A stretch of 6,092 nt of DNA from JBOGJI01 sp050747865 (GCA_050747865.1 JBOGJI010000269.1:1-6092); one strand, 5' to 3'. Counted from the first letter of the stretch, positions 1 to 6,092 are shown. The notes: generated by a model not told the origin, from the sequence alone. Numbers and translations: made by a program.

Positions 1-1
1 G

Positions 2-31
2 TGGGCCTGGCTGGAGGCGGCCGAGGCATGA
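2..31 (+). CDS. Possible 3' end of an upstream gene (partial)
   Basis: Reading from base 2, the codons give WAWLEAAEA and then TGA at 29-31. The stop overlaps the ATG at 28-30 as ATGA, the same kind of junction seen between the later genes of this block. That pattern suggests a co-transcribed upstream gene whose body lies outside the window. Nine residues are too few to name a product, and an open frame this short can occur by chance in such GC-rich DNA. Confidence 0.4.
   Translation, partial: WAWLEAAEA
13..17 (+). promoter_or_regulatory. Ribosome binding site deciding the glycosyltransferase start
   Basis: GGAGG lies 10 bases before the ATG at 28. It supports that ATG over the GTG at base 1, which would only add nine residues (MGLAGGGRG) not expected before the first strand of a GT-A fold. 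It would sit inside the end of the upstream gene, if that gene is real. Confidence 0.5.
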
Positions 32-726
32 CCGCCGGCGAGCCGGTGGCGGTCGTCGTCCCCGCCTACCAGGCGGCGGCGAGCGTGGGCGCGGTGATCC
101 GCGGAGTACAGCAGGGGGGATGGCCGCTGCTGGTCGTCGACGATGGCTCGACCGACGGCACCGGCGACGCCGCCCGCAGCGCCGGAGCGCGGGTCGTCGC
201 CCACGAGGCCAACCGCGGCAAGGGCGCCGCCCTGCGTTGGGGGATCCGCGAGCTGCTGGCTGAGCCGTCGATCGAGGCGGTGGTGACAGTGGATGCGGAC
301 GGCCAGCACGTGCCCGAGCAGATTCCGCGCCTGGTCGCCGCCTGGCGCCAGGGAGCCGACATGGTCCTGGGCACGCGCCAGCACCTGTTCGCCGAGATGG
401 GGGCGGTGCGGCGACTGAGCAACCGCCTCTCTACCGGCCTCATCTCGGTGGCGGCCGGCCACCGATTCCGCGACGTGCAGACCGGCTTCCGCCTGTATGC
501 TCGTCCCTTGTTGGAATCTCTGGAGCTGCGCGGCGACCGCTTCGAGGCAGAGAGCTGGATTGTCGTCCGCGCGGCGCGCCGCGGATTCCGCATCGCCGAG
601 GTGCCGGTCGCCATGGGACGGGTCGACGGACGGCAGGGCAGCCACTACAGGCCGCTCGTCGACAGCCTGCGGATCGGGCGGGCGGTGCTGCGCGCCTGGG
701 CTGCAAGTCTGGGGGAGCGGGCGTGA
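28..726 (+). CDS. Family 2 glycosyltransferase (DPM/DPG synthase-like)
   Basis: A 232-residue cytosolic GT-A enzyme expected to move a sugar from a nucleotide sugar to a lipid or lipid-linked acceptor. Counting from the ATG at 28, the family marks are VPAYQ (11-15), the nucleotide-binding VVDDGSTDGT (36-45), NRGKGAALR (62-70), the metal-binding DADGQH (89-94) and the acceptor-side QTGFRLY (151-157). The C-terminal GSHYRP (204-209) matches the SHF/SHY-type ending of GT2 proteins in aryl polyene clusters, from memory of that family. No membrane helices are seen, unlike longer polyprenyl-phosphate GT2 proteins, so it probably acts at the inner face of the membrane. It ends in a GTGA overlap with the ketoreductase, which points to translational coupling. 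Aryl polyene ApeJ proteins often fuse GT2 to an acyltransferase; here the GT stands alone. The sugar and acceptor cannot be read from the sequence. A DPM-like role in protein or glycan glycosylation is the main alternative. Confidence 0.9.
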   Translation: MTAGEPVAVVVPAYQAAASVGAVIRGVQQGGWPLLVVDDGSTDGTGDAARSAGARVVAHEANRGKGAALRWGIRELLAEPSIEAVVTVDADGQHVPEQIPRLVAAWRQGADMVLGTRQHLFAEMGAVRRLSNRLSTGLISVAAGHRFRDVQTGFRLYARPLLESLELRGDRFEAESWIVVRAARRGFRIAEVPVAMGRVDGRQGSHYRPLVDSLRIGRAVLRAWAASLGERA

Positions 727-1460
727 GCTCCGCGCCGTCACGCCTGGCGTGGGTCACCGGGGGCTCGCGCGGCATCGGCCGCGTGATCGTCGAGCGGCTG
801 GTGCGAGACGGTTGGCGGGTGGCCTTCACCTGGCGCGCCCAGGAGGCCAGTGCCCGCGAGGTGGAGGCAGCTTGCGAGGGCCGCGCTGTGGGCTGGAGCA
901 TGGATCTTTCCGACCCGCGCGGGCCGGAGAGCGTGCTGACGGAGATCGAGGACCGCCTCGGCCCGGTCGACGCCCTGATCAACAATGCCGGCCATCAGCA
1001 CAGCGAGCTGCTGGCGCTCACCCGCGAGGAGGACCTGCAGCGGCTGATCGAGGTCAACCTGGCCGGGGCGGTGCGATGCTGCCGCGCGGTGCTCAAGGGG
1101 ATGGTGTCGCGGCGCGGCGGCGCCATCGTCAACGTCTCCTCGCTCACCGCCCTGCGCGGGGTCTCGGGGCAGGCGGCCTACGGGGCGGTCAAGGCCGGGC
1201 TGCTCGGGCTCACCCGTTCGCTGGCCCGTGAGGTGGGGCGCAAGAGCGTGCGGGTGAACGCCGTGGTGCCCGGCTTCGTCGCCACCGAGCTCACCGGCGA
1301 GCTGCCCGCGCGGGCGGTCGAGCTGCTGCGCTCTCAGGAGGCGCTACCGTACGGCGTCGAGGCCGCGGACGTGGCCGCCGCCGTCGCCTTCCTGATCTCC
1401 GACGATGCCCGCGCCATCACCGGGCAGTCGCTGGTGGTCGACGCCGGCGTCTACTGTTGA
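723..1460 (+). CDS. fabG-like: 3-oxoacyl-ACP reductase, FabG-like short-chain dehydrogenase
   Basis: A 245-residue classical short-chain dehydrogenase, the usual length for FabG. It shows the cofactor loop TGGSRGIG (12-19), NNAG (87-90), Asn112 and the catalytic set Ser140, Tyr153 and Lys157 with the FabG spacing (YGAVK at 153-157). VNAVVPGFVATEL (178-190) and the C-terminal ITGQSLVVDAG (232-242) are also typical. The expected reaction is NADPH-dependent reduction of a 3-ketoacyl-ACP to the 3-hydroxyacyl form. Arg15 in the glycine loop and the basic Arg38 fit NADPH preference. The GTG start overlaps the previous stop by four bases and has GGGGGAG five bases upstream. No other fatty-acid synthesis gene is adjacent; it lies between a glycosyltransferase and an exporter, as a dedicated ketoreductase (ApeQ-type) would. 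A short-chain dehydrogenase acting on another alcohol cannot be excluded. Confidence 0.92.
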   Translation: MSSAPSRLAWVTGGSRGIGRVIVERLVRDGWRVAFTWRAQEASAREVEAACEGRAVGWSMDLSDPRGPESVLTEIEDRLGPVDALINNAGHQHSELLALTREEDLQRLIEVNLAGAVRCCRAVLKGMVSRRGGAIVNVSSLTALRGVSGQAAYGAVKAGLLGLTRSLAREVGRKSVRVNAVVPGFVATELTGELPARAVELLRSQEALPYGVEAADVAAAVAFLISDDARAITGQSLVVDAGVYC

Positions 1461-3970
1461 TGCCCTTCCGCCCCCTCAGGGCGCTGCTGATCGTTCTCGG
1501 GCTGTCGCTGGTTGCCCTGCCGTGGACGCTGCGCCTGCGGCTGGACCCCGACCTGCTGAGCCTGCTGCCCGTGGACACGCCGGCGGCCGAGGAATTCCGG
1601 CGCGTGGAGGAGCTGTTCGGGGGTCTGGAGCGGGTCTTCGTGGTGATTCGCCCGGAGCGCGGCGACGAACCGTCCTCTCCCGCGCAGTTGGCGGAGGCGG
1701 CCGGAGTCCTCGCCACCGAGCTGGAGACGCTGCCCGGTGTCGCCTGGACGCGCGCGGGCGTGCGGCCGGAGGAGGAGGCCTACTGGCTGCAAGCGGTGGT
1801 CGCGCGAGCGCCGCTGCTGTTGCCGGGGGACTGGGAGGCCGAAGTCCGCCGCCGTCTCGAGACCCCCGTCATCGAGCGGCGCGTCCGGGAGATGCGCCGT
1901 ACCCTGGTCTCGCCCGTCGGCACCGCCGCCGCGGAGCTCCTGGTGCACGACCCGCTCGGCTTCAGCGACGCCGCCGGGCTGCTGCAGCGGACAGCCTCGG
2001 GCCTGCCGCTCGATCCGCTGACGGGAACCTTCCTGGCGGCGGACGGCTCGGCGGCCCTGGTCGTCGTCGAGCCGGCGGAGCAGGAACTCCACGCCACCGC
2101 CGGCTGGGAGCTGGAGCGCGGCATCGCGGCGTCCTGCCGCCACGCCGAAGAGCGGGTGGGAGCCGGTCTCCGTTGCGACGCGGTGGGCGGCCCGCTGTAC
2201 GCGACCCACGACGCCCGCCTGCTGAAGCAGGACATGGTCCGCACGGTGTGGAGCTCGGCGGGGCTCTGCCTGCTGGTGCTGGTGCTGGCGCTCGATGGCG
2301 TCCTGCTGCCGCTGCTGGCGCTGGCGGCGCTGCTCCCGGCGCTGGTCTGGACCGGCGCGGCCGCCCACGCGCTGCTCGGCCCGCTGGCCGCGGTCTCGGC
2401 GGGCTTCGCCGCGGTGCTGGTCGGCCTCGGCGTGGACTACGGGATCCACGCCGTCGTCCGCTTCCGCGAGTCCCGGCTGGGGGGAGCGACGCCGGCGGCG
2501 GCATGGCGGGCGACCTTGCGGGAGGCCGGTCCGGGCGTCGTGAGCTCGGCGCTCACCACCACCGCCGGTTTCGGGGTGCTGATGTTCGCCCACCTGCCGC
2601 CGCTCAGGGATCTGGGTGCCGTCCTGGCGCTGGGGATGCTGTGCACGCTGGTCGCCACCGCGCTCACCGCCGGCGGCCTCCTGGTCTCCTGCGGCGAGCG
2701 CCGACCGTTTTGCCGCGTGCCGGGAAGGGGATGGACCGCGTTGGGGCGGCTGGTCGACGGCGTCAGCCGGTTCGCCGAGTCACGCCGCCGCCTGGTCCTG
2801 ACAGCCGCCGTGCTGAGCGTTCCCCTCGCCCTGATCGGGGCATGCCAGCTCCACGTGAGCTCTGATCTGCGCGCGCTGCGCCCCGAAGACCACCCGCTGC
2901 GCCGGACGGAGACGCTGCTCGCCGAGCGGTTCGGCCTTGGTCTAGACACCGCGACCATCGCCGTTCCGGGGGGCTCGGAGGCCGAGGCTCTGGAGCGGGC
3001 GTCGCGGCTGGCGATCGGACTGCGGCGGGCGCTCGGTCCCGAGCTGACGCTTACCACCCCCTCCGATCTGATCGTCGCCGACGCTGTTGCCGCCCGGCGT
3101 CTGGCGCGCCTACGCGATCTCCCCCTGGAGCCGGCCCTGGACACGCTACGCCGGGAGCTGCGCGCGGCCGGCCTCGACCCCGACGCCTTCCGCCCGGGTC
3201 TGGAAGCGCTGGCGGCCCTGGCCGCGGGCCGGGACCCGGCGGCCGGCCGGGCGCTTCCCGAGGGACTCGGTTCTACGCTCCTGCGGCGCGGCGAGGGTCG
3301 CACCTGGGCCGCCGTCCACCTCCGCCTGCCGCTCGAGCGATGGCCGGAAGGCCCACCGCCCGAGCTGCTGGCCACCATTCGCGAGCTCGCTCCCGGAGCC
3401 GTCGTCGCGTCGGCGCCGCGCCTCGGCGCCGCGCTGCGCCGCGTCGCGTCGGCCGACCTCAAGTGGCTGTCCCTGCTGGCGGCCGGCCTCGTCGGCGGGG
3501 TCGCCGTCGCTTCATTCCGCGGCCGTGTCAGAGACGCGTTGCTCGCCCTCGTCCCCGTCTGCCTCGGCATCCTCTGGACCTGCGGCCTGCTCGGCGCCCT
3601 CGGCTTCCGCCTCGACCTCATCTCCTTAGCCCTCGTCCCCATCCTCTTCGGCATCGGCATCGACGACGGCCTGCACGCCGTGCACGGAGCCCGCCTCCAC
3701 CCGGCCGCGGGTCTCCCCGGGGCCGTGCGCGCCGCCGGCCGCGCCATGACCCTCACCTCCCTGACCACCGCCGCGGCCTTCGGCAGCCTCCTGCTCTCCC
3801 GCCTACCCGGCCTGCGCGGCGGCGGCCTCGCCGTAGCCCTGGGCGTCCTCGCCAGCCTTGCCGCCACCCTCCTCGTCCTCCCCGCGCTCCGCCCCGCTCC
3901 CGGTCGATCGCGCCACAGTGGAGGGGCCGGCGGGCCCCGGCCCGACCACGGCACGCATCACGACCTGTAG
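1460..3970 (+). CDS. MMPL/RND-family lipid exporter, 12 membrane helices
   Basis: An 836-residue inner-membrane transporter of the MMPL/HpnN/ApeM kind, close to the usual family length. From the ATG at 1460, helix 1 is about 8-24, followed by the family phrase LDPDLLSLLP (28-37) and a large periplasmic domain to about 262. Helices 2-6 lie at about 264-411 and helix 7 at 443-462. A second periplasmic domain opens with SSDLRALRPEDHPL and runs to about 665, and helices 8-12 lie at about 667-809. The proton-relay positions are visible as GVDYG (Asp326-Tyr327, helix 4) and GIDDG (Asp735-Asp736, helix 10). Such proteins use the proton gradient to move lipids, hopanoids or acyl glycolipids out of the inner membrane. 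The ATG at 1460 overlaps the ketoreductase stop as TGATG. A TTG at 1457 would add one residue and is less likely. No Shine-Dalgarno sequence is seen, so coupling probably drives initiation. The last 25 or so residues are Gly/Pro/His-rich and unconserved in look. Leu codons switch from CTG to CTC in the last third. Confidence 0.93.
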   Translation: MPFRPLRALLIVLGLSLVALPWTLRLRLDPDLLSLLPVDTPAAEEFRRVEELFGGLERVFVVIRPERGDEPSSPAQLAEAAGVLATELETLPGVAWTRAGVRPEEEAYWLQAVVARAPLLLPGDWEAEVRRRLETPVIERRVREMRRTLVSPVGTAAAELLVHDPLGFSDAAGLLQRTASGLPLDPLTGTFLAADGSAALVVVEPAEQELHATAGWELERGIAASCRHAEERVGAGLRCDAVGGPLYATHDARLLKQDMVRTVWSSAGLCLLVLVLALDGVLLPLLALAALLPALVWTGAAAHALLGPLAAVSAGFAAVLVGLGVDYGIHAVVRFRESRLGGATPAAAWRATLREAGPGVVSSALTTTAGFGVLMFAHLPPLRDLGAVLALGMLCTLVATALTAGGLLVSCGERRPFCRVPGRGWTALGRLVDGVSRFAESRRRLVLTAAVLSVPLALIGACQLHVSSDLRALRPEDHPLRRTETLLAERFGLGLDTATIAVPGGSEAEALERASRLAIGLRRALGPELTLTTPSDLIVADAVAARRLARLRDLPLEPALDTLRRELRAAGLDPDAFRPGLEALAALAAGRDPAAGRALPEGLGSTLLRRGEGRTWAAVHLRLPLERWPEGPPPELLATIRELAPGAVVASAPRLGAALRRVASADLKWLSLLAAGLVGGVAVASFRGRVRDALLALVPVCLGILWTCGLLGALGFRLDLISLALVPILFGIGIDDGLHAVHGARLHPAAGLPGAVRAAGRAMTLTSLTTAAAFGSLLLSRLPGLRGGGLAVALGVLASLAATLLVLPALRPAPGRSRHSGGAGGPRPDHGTHHDL
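3923..3943 (+). terminator. GC-rich hairpin at the end of the exporter gene
   Basis: GGGCCGG (3924-3930) pairs with CCGGCCC (3937-3943) around a six-base loop. A competing fold pairs GGGGCC (3923-3928) with GGCCCC (3933-3938) around GGCG. It lies in the unconserved C-terminal tail of the exporter, just before the only intergenic gap of the block. No T-run follows, so intrinsic termination is not shown. Pausing, attenuation or mRNA-end protection are possible, and so is chance in GC-rich DNA. Confidence 0.25.
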
Positions 3971-3973
3971 AAT
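3968..3973 (+). promoter_or_regulatory. Candidate -10 box for a leaderless acyltransferase transcript
   Basis: TAGAAT matches the TATAAT consensus at five of six positions and stands out in otherwise GC-rich DNA. It spans the exporter stop codon and ends eight bases before the acyltransferase ATG at 3982, so transcription would begin at or next to that ATG. No Shine-Dalgarno sequence lies before the ATG, as expected for leaderless translation. A convincing -35 box is absent: the bases about 17 upstream read ACCACG. The stop codon TAG followed by AAT could also produce the match by chance. Confidence 0.35.
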
Positions 3974-3981
3974 TCGCCTCG

Positions 3982-4767
3982 ATGAGCTCGCGCGCAGAGC
4001 ACGCCGACGCGCAGGCGCGCCCGTTGGTGTTGTCGCAGCTCGGCTGGGGACTGCTCAACGCCGTGCAGCTGGTCTACACCCTGACCTGGACGGCGGGTTG
4101 GATCACGCTCGCGCTCCTGACCCGCGTCGTCACCCGCAGCCATCGCTGGTCGCTGCGCATGGCGGCGCGCTGCTGGGCTCCAGGCCTGTTGTGGGGAGCC
4201 GGCGCCACGCTCCAGGTCGAAGGTATCGAGCGTGTCGACTGGTCGCGGCCGTACGTCCTGGTGGCCAATCATCGGTCGATGATCGACATCTGCGCCCTGT
4301 TTCGTGCCGTGCCCGTGCCGCTGCGATTCATGCTCAAGCGCGAGCTGGCCGGTGTGCCATTCCTGGGTCGCTACGCGCGGGCGATGGGAATGATCTTCGT
4401 CGAGCGGACCGCCGGCAGGAGCGCGGGAATCCAGTTGCGCCGTGCCGTCGAGCTGGTGCGCGGCGGAGCGAGCCTCTGTGCCTTCCCCGAGGGCACGCGA
4501 GTGCGCGCCGACCATCTAGCCCCGTTCCAGGCAGGCGCCTTCCGGGTGGCGATCCAGGCAGGAGCGGCCGTCTTGCCGGTCGCCGTCTCCGGCTCCGGTT
4601 TCGTGCTCCCGCCCGGCGGGTTCCGCGTGCGCCCCGGCCGCATCCGGGTGCACATCGGGGAGCCGCTGCCGGCGGCGGGCCTGCGGCCGGACCAGCGCGG
4701 CGAGCTGGCCCGTCAGGCCCGCCAGGCCGTCCTCGACCTTCTGCAGCAGGGGCCGTTGCGCCGATGA
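3982..4767 (+). CDS. 1-acyl-glycerol-3-phosphate acyltransferase-like (PlsC family)
   Basis: A 261-residue membrane-bound acyltransferase. All four PlsC/LPLAT blocks are present: NHRSMID (96-102, catalytic His97 and Asp102), GMIFVERT (136-143), FPEGTR (168-173) and VLPVAVSG (197-204). A hydrophobic segment at about 24-48 should anchor it in the inner membrane, with the active site on the cytosolic face. It would transfer an acyl group from acyl-ACP or acyl-CoA to a lysophospholipid or another hydroxylated lipid. The frame is open far upstream (from about 3340), but that part overlaps the exporter and looks like an arginine/proline-rich shadow. The first plausible start is the ATG at 3982, 11 bases after the exporter stop, with no Shine-Dalgarno sequence. 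It ends in an ATGA overlap with the methyltransferase. In this setting it resembles the lysophospholipid-type acyltransferase of aryl polyene clusters (ApeD position) and may attach the polyene chain to its lipid. A housekeeping PlsC is the alternative. Confidence 0.9.
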   Translation: MSSRAEHADAQARPLVLSQLGWGLLNAVQLVYTLTWTAGWITLALLTRVVTRSHRWSLRMAARCWAPGLLWGAGATLQVEGIERVDWSRPYVLVANHRSMIDICALFRAVPVPLRFMLKRELAGVPFLGRYARAMGMIFVERTAGRSAGIQLRRAVELVRGGASLCAFPEGTRVRADHLAPFQAGAFRVAIQAGAAVLPVAVSGSGFVLPPGGFRVRPGRIRVHIGEPLPAAGLRPDQRGELARQARQAVLDLLQQGPLRR

Positions 4768-5963
4768 GCCCGATCGCGGCGCGCGGCAGCCGGGAGCGCG
4801 ATCGGCGTGCGGAGCTGCTGCCCGCGGCCCTGCTGCCGCTCGTCGACGACGCCTTCGTGCGCTCCTGCGACCTGCTGGAGGAGTACGTGTTCCGCCTGGC
4901 CGCGGGCATCGTCCGGCGGACGGGTCTCGCCGAGGCCGCGCGTCGGCCGGGGACCGCGGTCGAGCTGGCGTCGCGGGCGGGCCTGCAGCCGGACCGCGCG
5001 GCCGCCGTCGTGCCCTGGCTGTTCGAGACGCTGGCGCTCAAGGGCAGGACGGTGCGCGAGAACGGGCCCTCAGGGGAGGTCTGCTATCGGCTTCCCGCGG
5101 AGCTGCCCGAAGACCCTCCCGACGAGGTGGCGGCGCTGCAGCGCGAGCACGACCCGGCGTCGCAGCCGGCGTACGACCTGGCGCGGCGGGCGGCTGACGT
5201 CTATCCGGAGTTCCTCGCCGGGGGCCGCCGGGGAGAGGAGCTGCTGTTCGCCGCCGACGGCCAGGAGCTCTGGCTGCGCTACTTCTCCGGCGACAACCCG
5301 CTCTACGCGATCAACAACGAGCTCGGTGCCCTGGCGGTGACCGAGTGGGTAGGGAATGCGCGGGGTGTGTGGCTGGAGCTGGGCGGAGGAGGCGCCAGCG
5401 GCGCGCTCGCCCTGCTCGCGCGATTGGAGCGGGAGGGGAGCCTGCAGGCTCTGCAAGGCTACCGATTCACCGAACTCGTCCCCATGCTGCTGGCGCGCGG
5501 GTCGCGAGCATTGCGCCAGCGCTTCGGCGACAAAGTGTCGCTGCTCCCCGGCCGCCTCGACATCGACCGCGACTTTGCGTCCCAGGGGGTGGAGCCCTCC
5601 GCGCACCGCCTTGTCTACGCCGTCAACACCCTGCACGTGGCGCGAGACCTGGCGTTCACGCTCGCCGAGATCTACCGGACGCTCGCTCCGGGGGGATGGC
5701 TGGTCATCTCGGAGGGCCTGCGGCCGTTCGCCGGGCAGCCGGTCTACACCGAGCTGGTCTTCCTGTTGCTGGACGCCTATCGCGCGCCCCGGTTCGACCC
5801 CGGAGTGCGCCCCGTGGCCGGATTCCTGACTCCGGAGCAGTGGGAGACGGCGTTCCTCACCGCCGGCTTCGAGGACCTCCGCTTCCTCCCGGACGTCCGC
5901 CGGATCCGAGAGGCCTACCCTTCGTTCGTCGTCGGCGCCGTCGGTGCCCGCCGCCCTGACTGA
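4764..5963 (+). CDS. SAM-dependent class I methyltransferase (PKS MT-like, stand-alone)
   Basis: A 399-residue protein starting at the ATG of an ATGA overlap. The much longer open frame upstream (from 3858) is a shadow over the acyltransferase. Residues about 25-110 are helix-rich and include a stretch (AVELASRAGL at 65-74, then LFETLALKG at 86-94) resembling the winged-helix dimerisation part of small-molecule methyltransferases. The SAM fold begins at about 200, with motif I ELGGGG (205-210). Glu237 in FTELVP lies near where an acidic residue after strand 2 normally binds the ribose. NTLHVARDL (288-296) and LAPGGWLVISEG (307-318) follow closely the pattern of methyltransferase domains inside polyketide synthases (Methyltransf_12-like). 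A C-terminal GFLTPEQW (353-360) and TAGF (366-369) close the fold. O-methylation of an aryl head group or C-methylation of an acyl chain are both possible; the substrate is not readable. No transit signals or membrane helices are seen, so it should be cytosolic. Confidence 0.85.
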   Translation: MSPIAARGSRERDRRAELLPAALLPLVDDAFVRSCDLLEEYVFRLAAGIVRRTGLAEAARRPGTAVELASRAGLQPDRAAAVVPWLFETLALKGRTVRENGPSGEVCYRLPAELPEDPPDEVAALQREHDPASQPAYDLARRAADVYPEFLAGGRRGEELLFAADGQELWLRYFSGDNPLYAINNELGALAVTEWVGNARGVWLELGGGGASGALALLARLEREGSLQALQGYRFTELVPMLLARGSRALRQRFGDKVSLLPGRLDIDRDFASQGVEPSAHRLVYAVNTLHVARDLAFTLAEIYRTLAPGGWLVISEGLRPFAGQPVYTELVFLLLDAYRAPRFDPGVRPVAGFLTPEQWETAFLTAGFEDLRFLPDVRRIREAYPSFVVGAVGARRPD

Positions 5964-6092
5964 GAGCCTGTGAATGAATCTCCCGTGGGTCGCGTTGCGA
6001 GCGCCAGACCAACGCGCTTCGCGCGTCGGTGCCCGCCTGCTGGAAGGAGCCGCGACGCTGGCGATGCGGTGCCATCGTCGAGGAGCGGCGAC
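5964..6092. other. Gene-free right edge, possibly the end of a mobile element
   Basis: These 129 bases follow the methyltransferase stop directly. They begin with a relatively AT-richer stretch (CTGTGAATGAATCTCCC at about 5969-5985), unlike the coding block. CTGTGAATGAAT resembles terminal repeats of some insertion sequences, but the partner end would lie outside the window. Short frames from GTG 5970 and ATG 5974 stay open to the edge (the latter MNLPWVALRAPDQRASRVG...), but they match no family I recognise. Open frames are common in such GC-rich DNA, so I do not call a gene. Confidence 0.3.
6008..6030 (+). terminator. Stem-loop downstream of the methyltransferase
   Basis: ACGCGC (6012-6017) and GCGCGT (6021-6026) form a perfect six-base-pair stem with a TTC loop. 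Past one A-C mismatch, ACC (6008-6010) pairs with GGT (6028-6030). An outer pairing of CGCCAG (6002-6007) with CTGGCG (6058-6063) could enclose it. It starts 45 bases after the last stop of the block, a fitting place for a terminator, but there is no T-run. It could equally belong to a mobile element or a structured RNA. Confidence 0.35.

Noticed and set aside
1451..2593. A 380-codon open frame on the - strand rich in Gln, Arg and Gly
   Set aside because: This composition arises from reading CTG-rich membrane-helix DNA in antisense; no motif or plausible start context is seen.
1405..2865. A 486-codon + strand frame overlapping the start of the exporter
   Set aside because: Gly/Arg/Ala-rich shadow with no motifs, in a different frame from the well-supported exporter.
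3626..3628. bldA-type control through the TTA codon
   Set aside because: That mechanism belongs to Streptomyces; the exporter type and gene set suggest a Gram-negative host instead.
2437..3954. A 505-codon open frame on the - strand opposite the exporter
   Set aside because: It is rich in Arg, Ser, Pro and Ala with no recognisable motif, as expected for the antisense of a GC-rich gene; the + strand exporter has clear helices and motifs.
1460..3970. Recent internal duplication of the two exporter halves
   Set aside because: The two-fold layout is ancestral in the RND superfamily. The halves share only motif-level likeness and use different codons here.
3340..3981. A long N-terminal extension of the acyltransferase
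   Set aside because: It overlaps the conserved exporter helices and gives only an Arg/Pro-rich translation. The PlsC fold begins after the ATG at 3982.
3858..4763. A long N-terminal extension of the methyltransferase
   Set aside because: It lies over the acyltransferase in another frame and is of shadow composition. The ATGA junction at 4764 gives a natural start.
1..6092. CRISPR array, tRNA or rRNA genes
   Set aside because: No regularly spaced repeats, tRNA cloverleaf marks or rRNA signature sequences were seen on either strand.

Overview
The window is a very GC-rich (roughly 70% or more by eye), tightly packed, single-strand gene block. Five complete genes all read on the + strand, and the tail of a sixth may lie at the left edge. 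High GC, G/C-ending codons and a 12-TM RND/MMPL exporter beside glycosyl-, acyl- and methyltransferases suggest a Gram-negative, high-GC bacterium. Acidobacteriota, Myxococcota and Gemmatimonadota are plausible, but the window has no taxonomic marker and this is inference.

Layout. Bases 2-31 may hold the last codons of an upstream gene. Then come a family 2 glycosyltransferase (28-726), a FabG-type ketoreductase (723-1460), an 836-residue MMPL/RND lipid exporter (1460-3970), a PlsC-type acyltransferase (3982-4767) and a SAM-dependent methyltransferase with a helical or winged-helix N-terminal part (4764-5963). Three junctions inside the block overlap (GTGA, TGATG, ATGA), and the left-edge junction would too. 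The only real gap is 11 bases between exporter and acyltransferase. It carries a TAGAAT box placed as for a leaderless transcript and is preceded by a strong GC hairpin, so a second transcription start there is possible. After 5963 the last 129 bases hold no convincing gene. They contain a stem-loop and a relatively AT-richer stretch that could be the end of a mobile element.

How the genes may work together. GT2, ketoreductase, MMPL exporter, lysophospholipid-type acyltransferase and a stand-alone methyltransferase are the accessory enzymes that recur in aryl polyene, flexirubin and xanthomonadin-type clusters. There a type II fatty-acid/polyketide system builds a polyene acyl chain, which is reduced, methylated on its head group, attached to a glycolipid and moved to the outer membrane. 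The defining ketosynthases, acyl carrier proteins, dehydratases, AMP-ligase and LolA-like carrier are not in this window. The pathway is therefore a reasoned guess; the family of each gene is clear.
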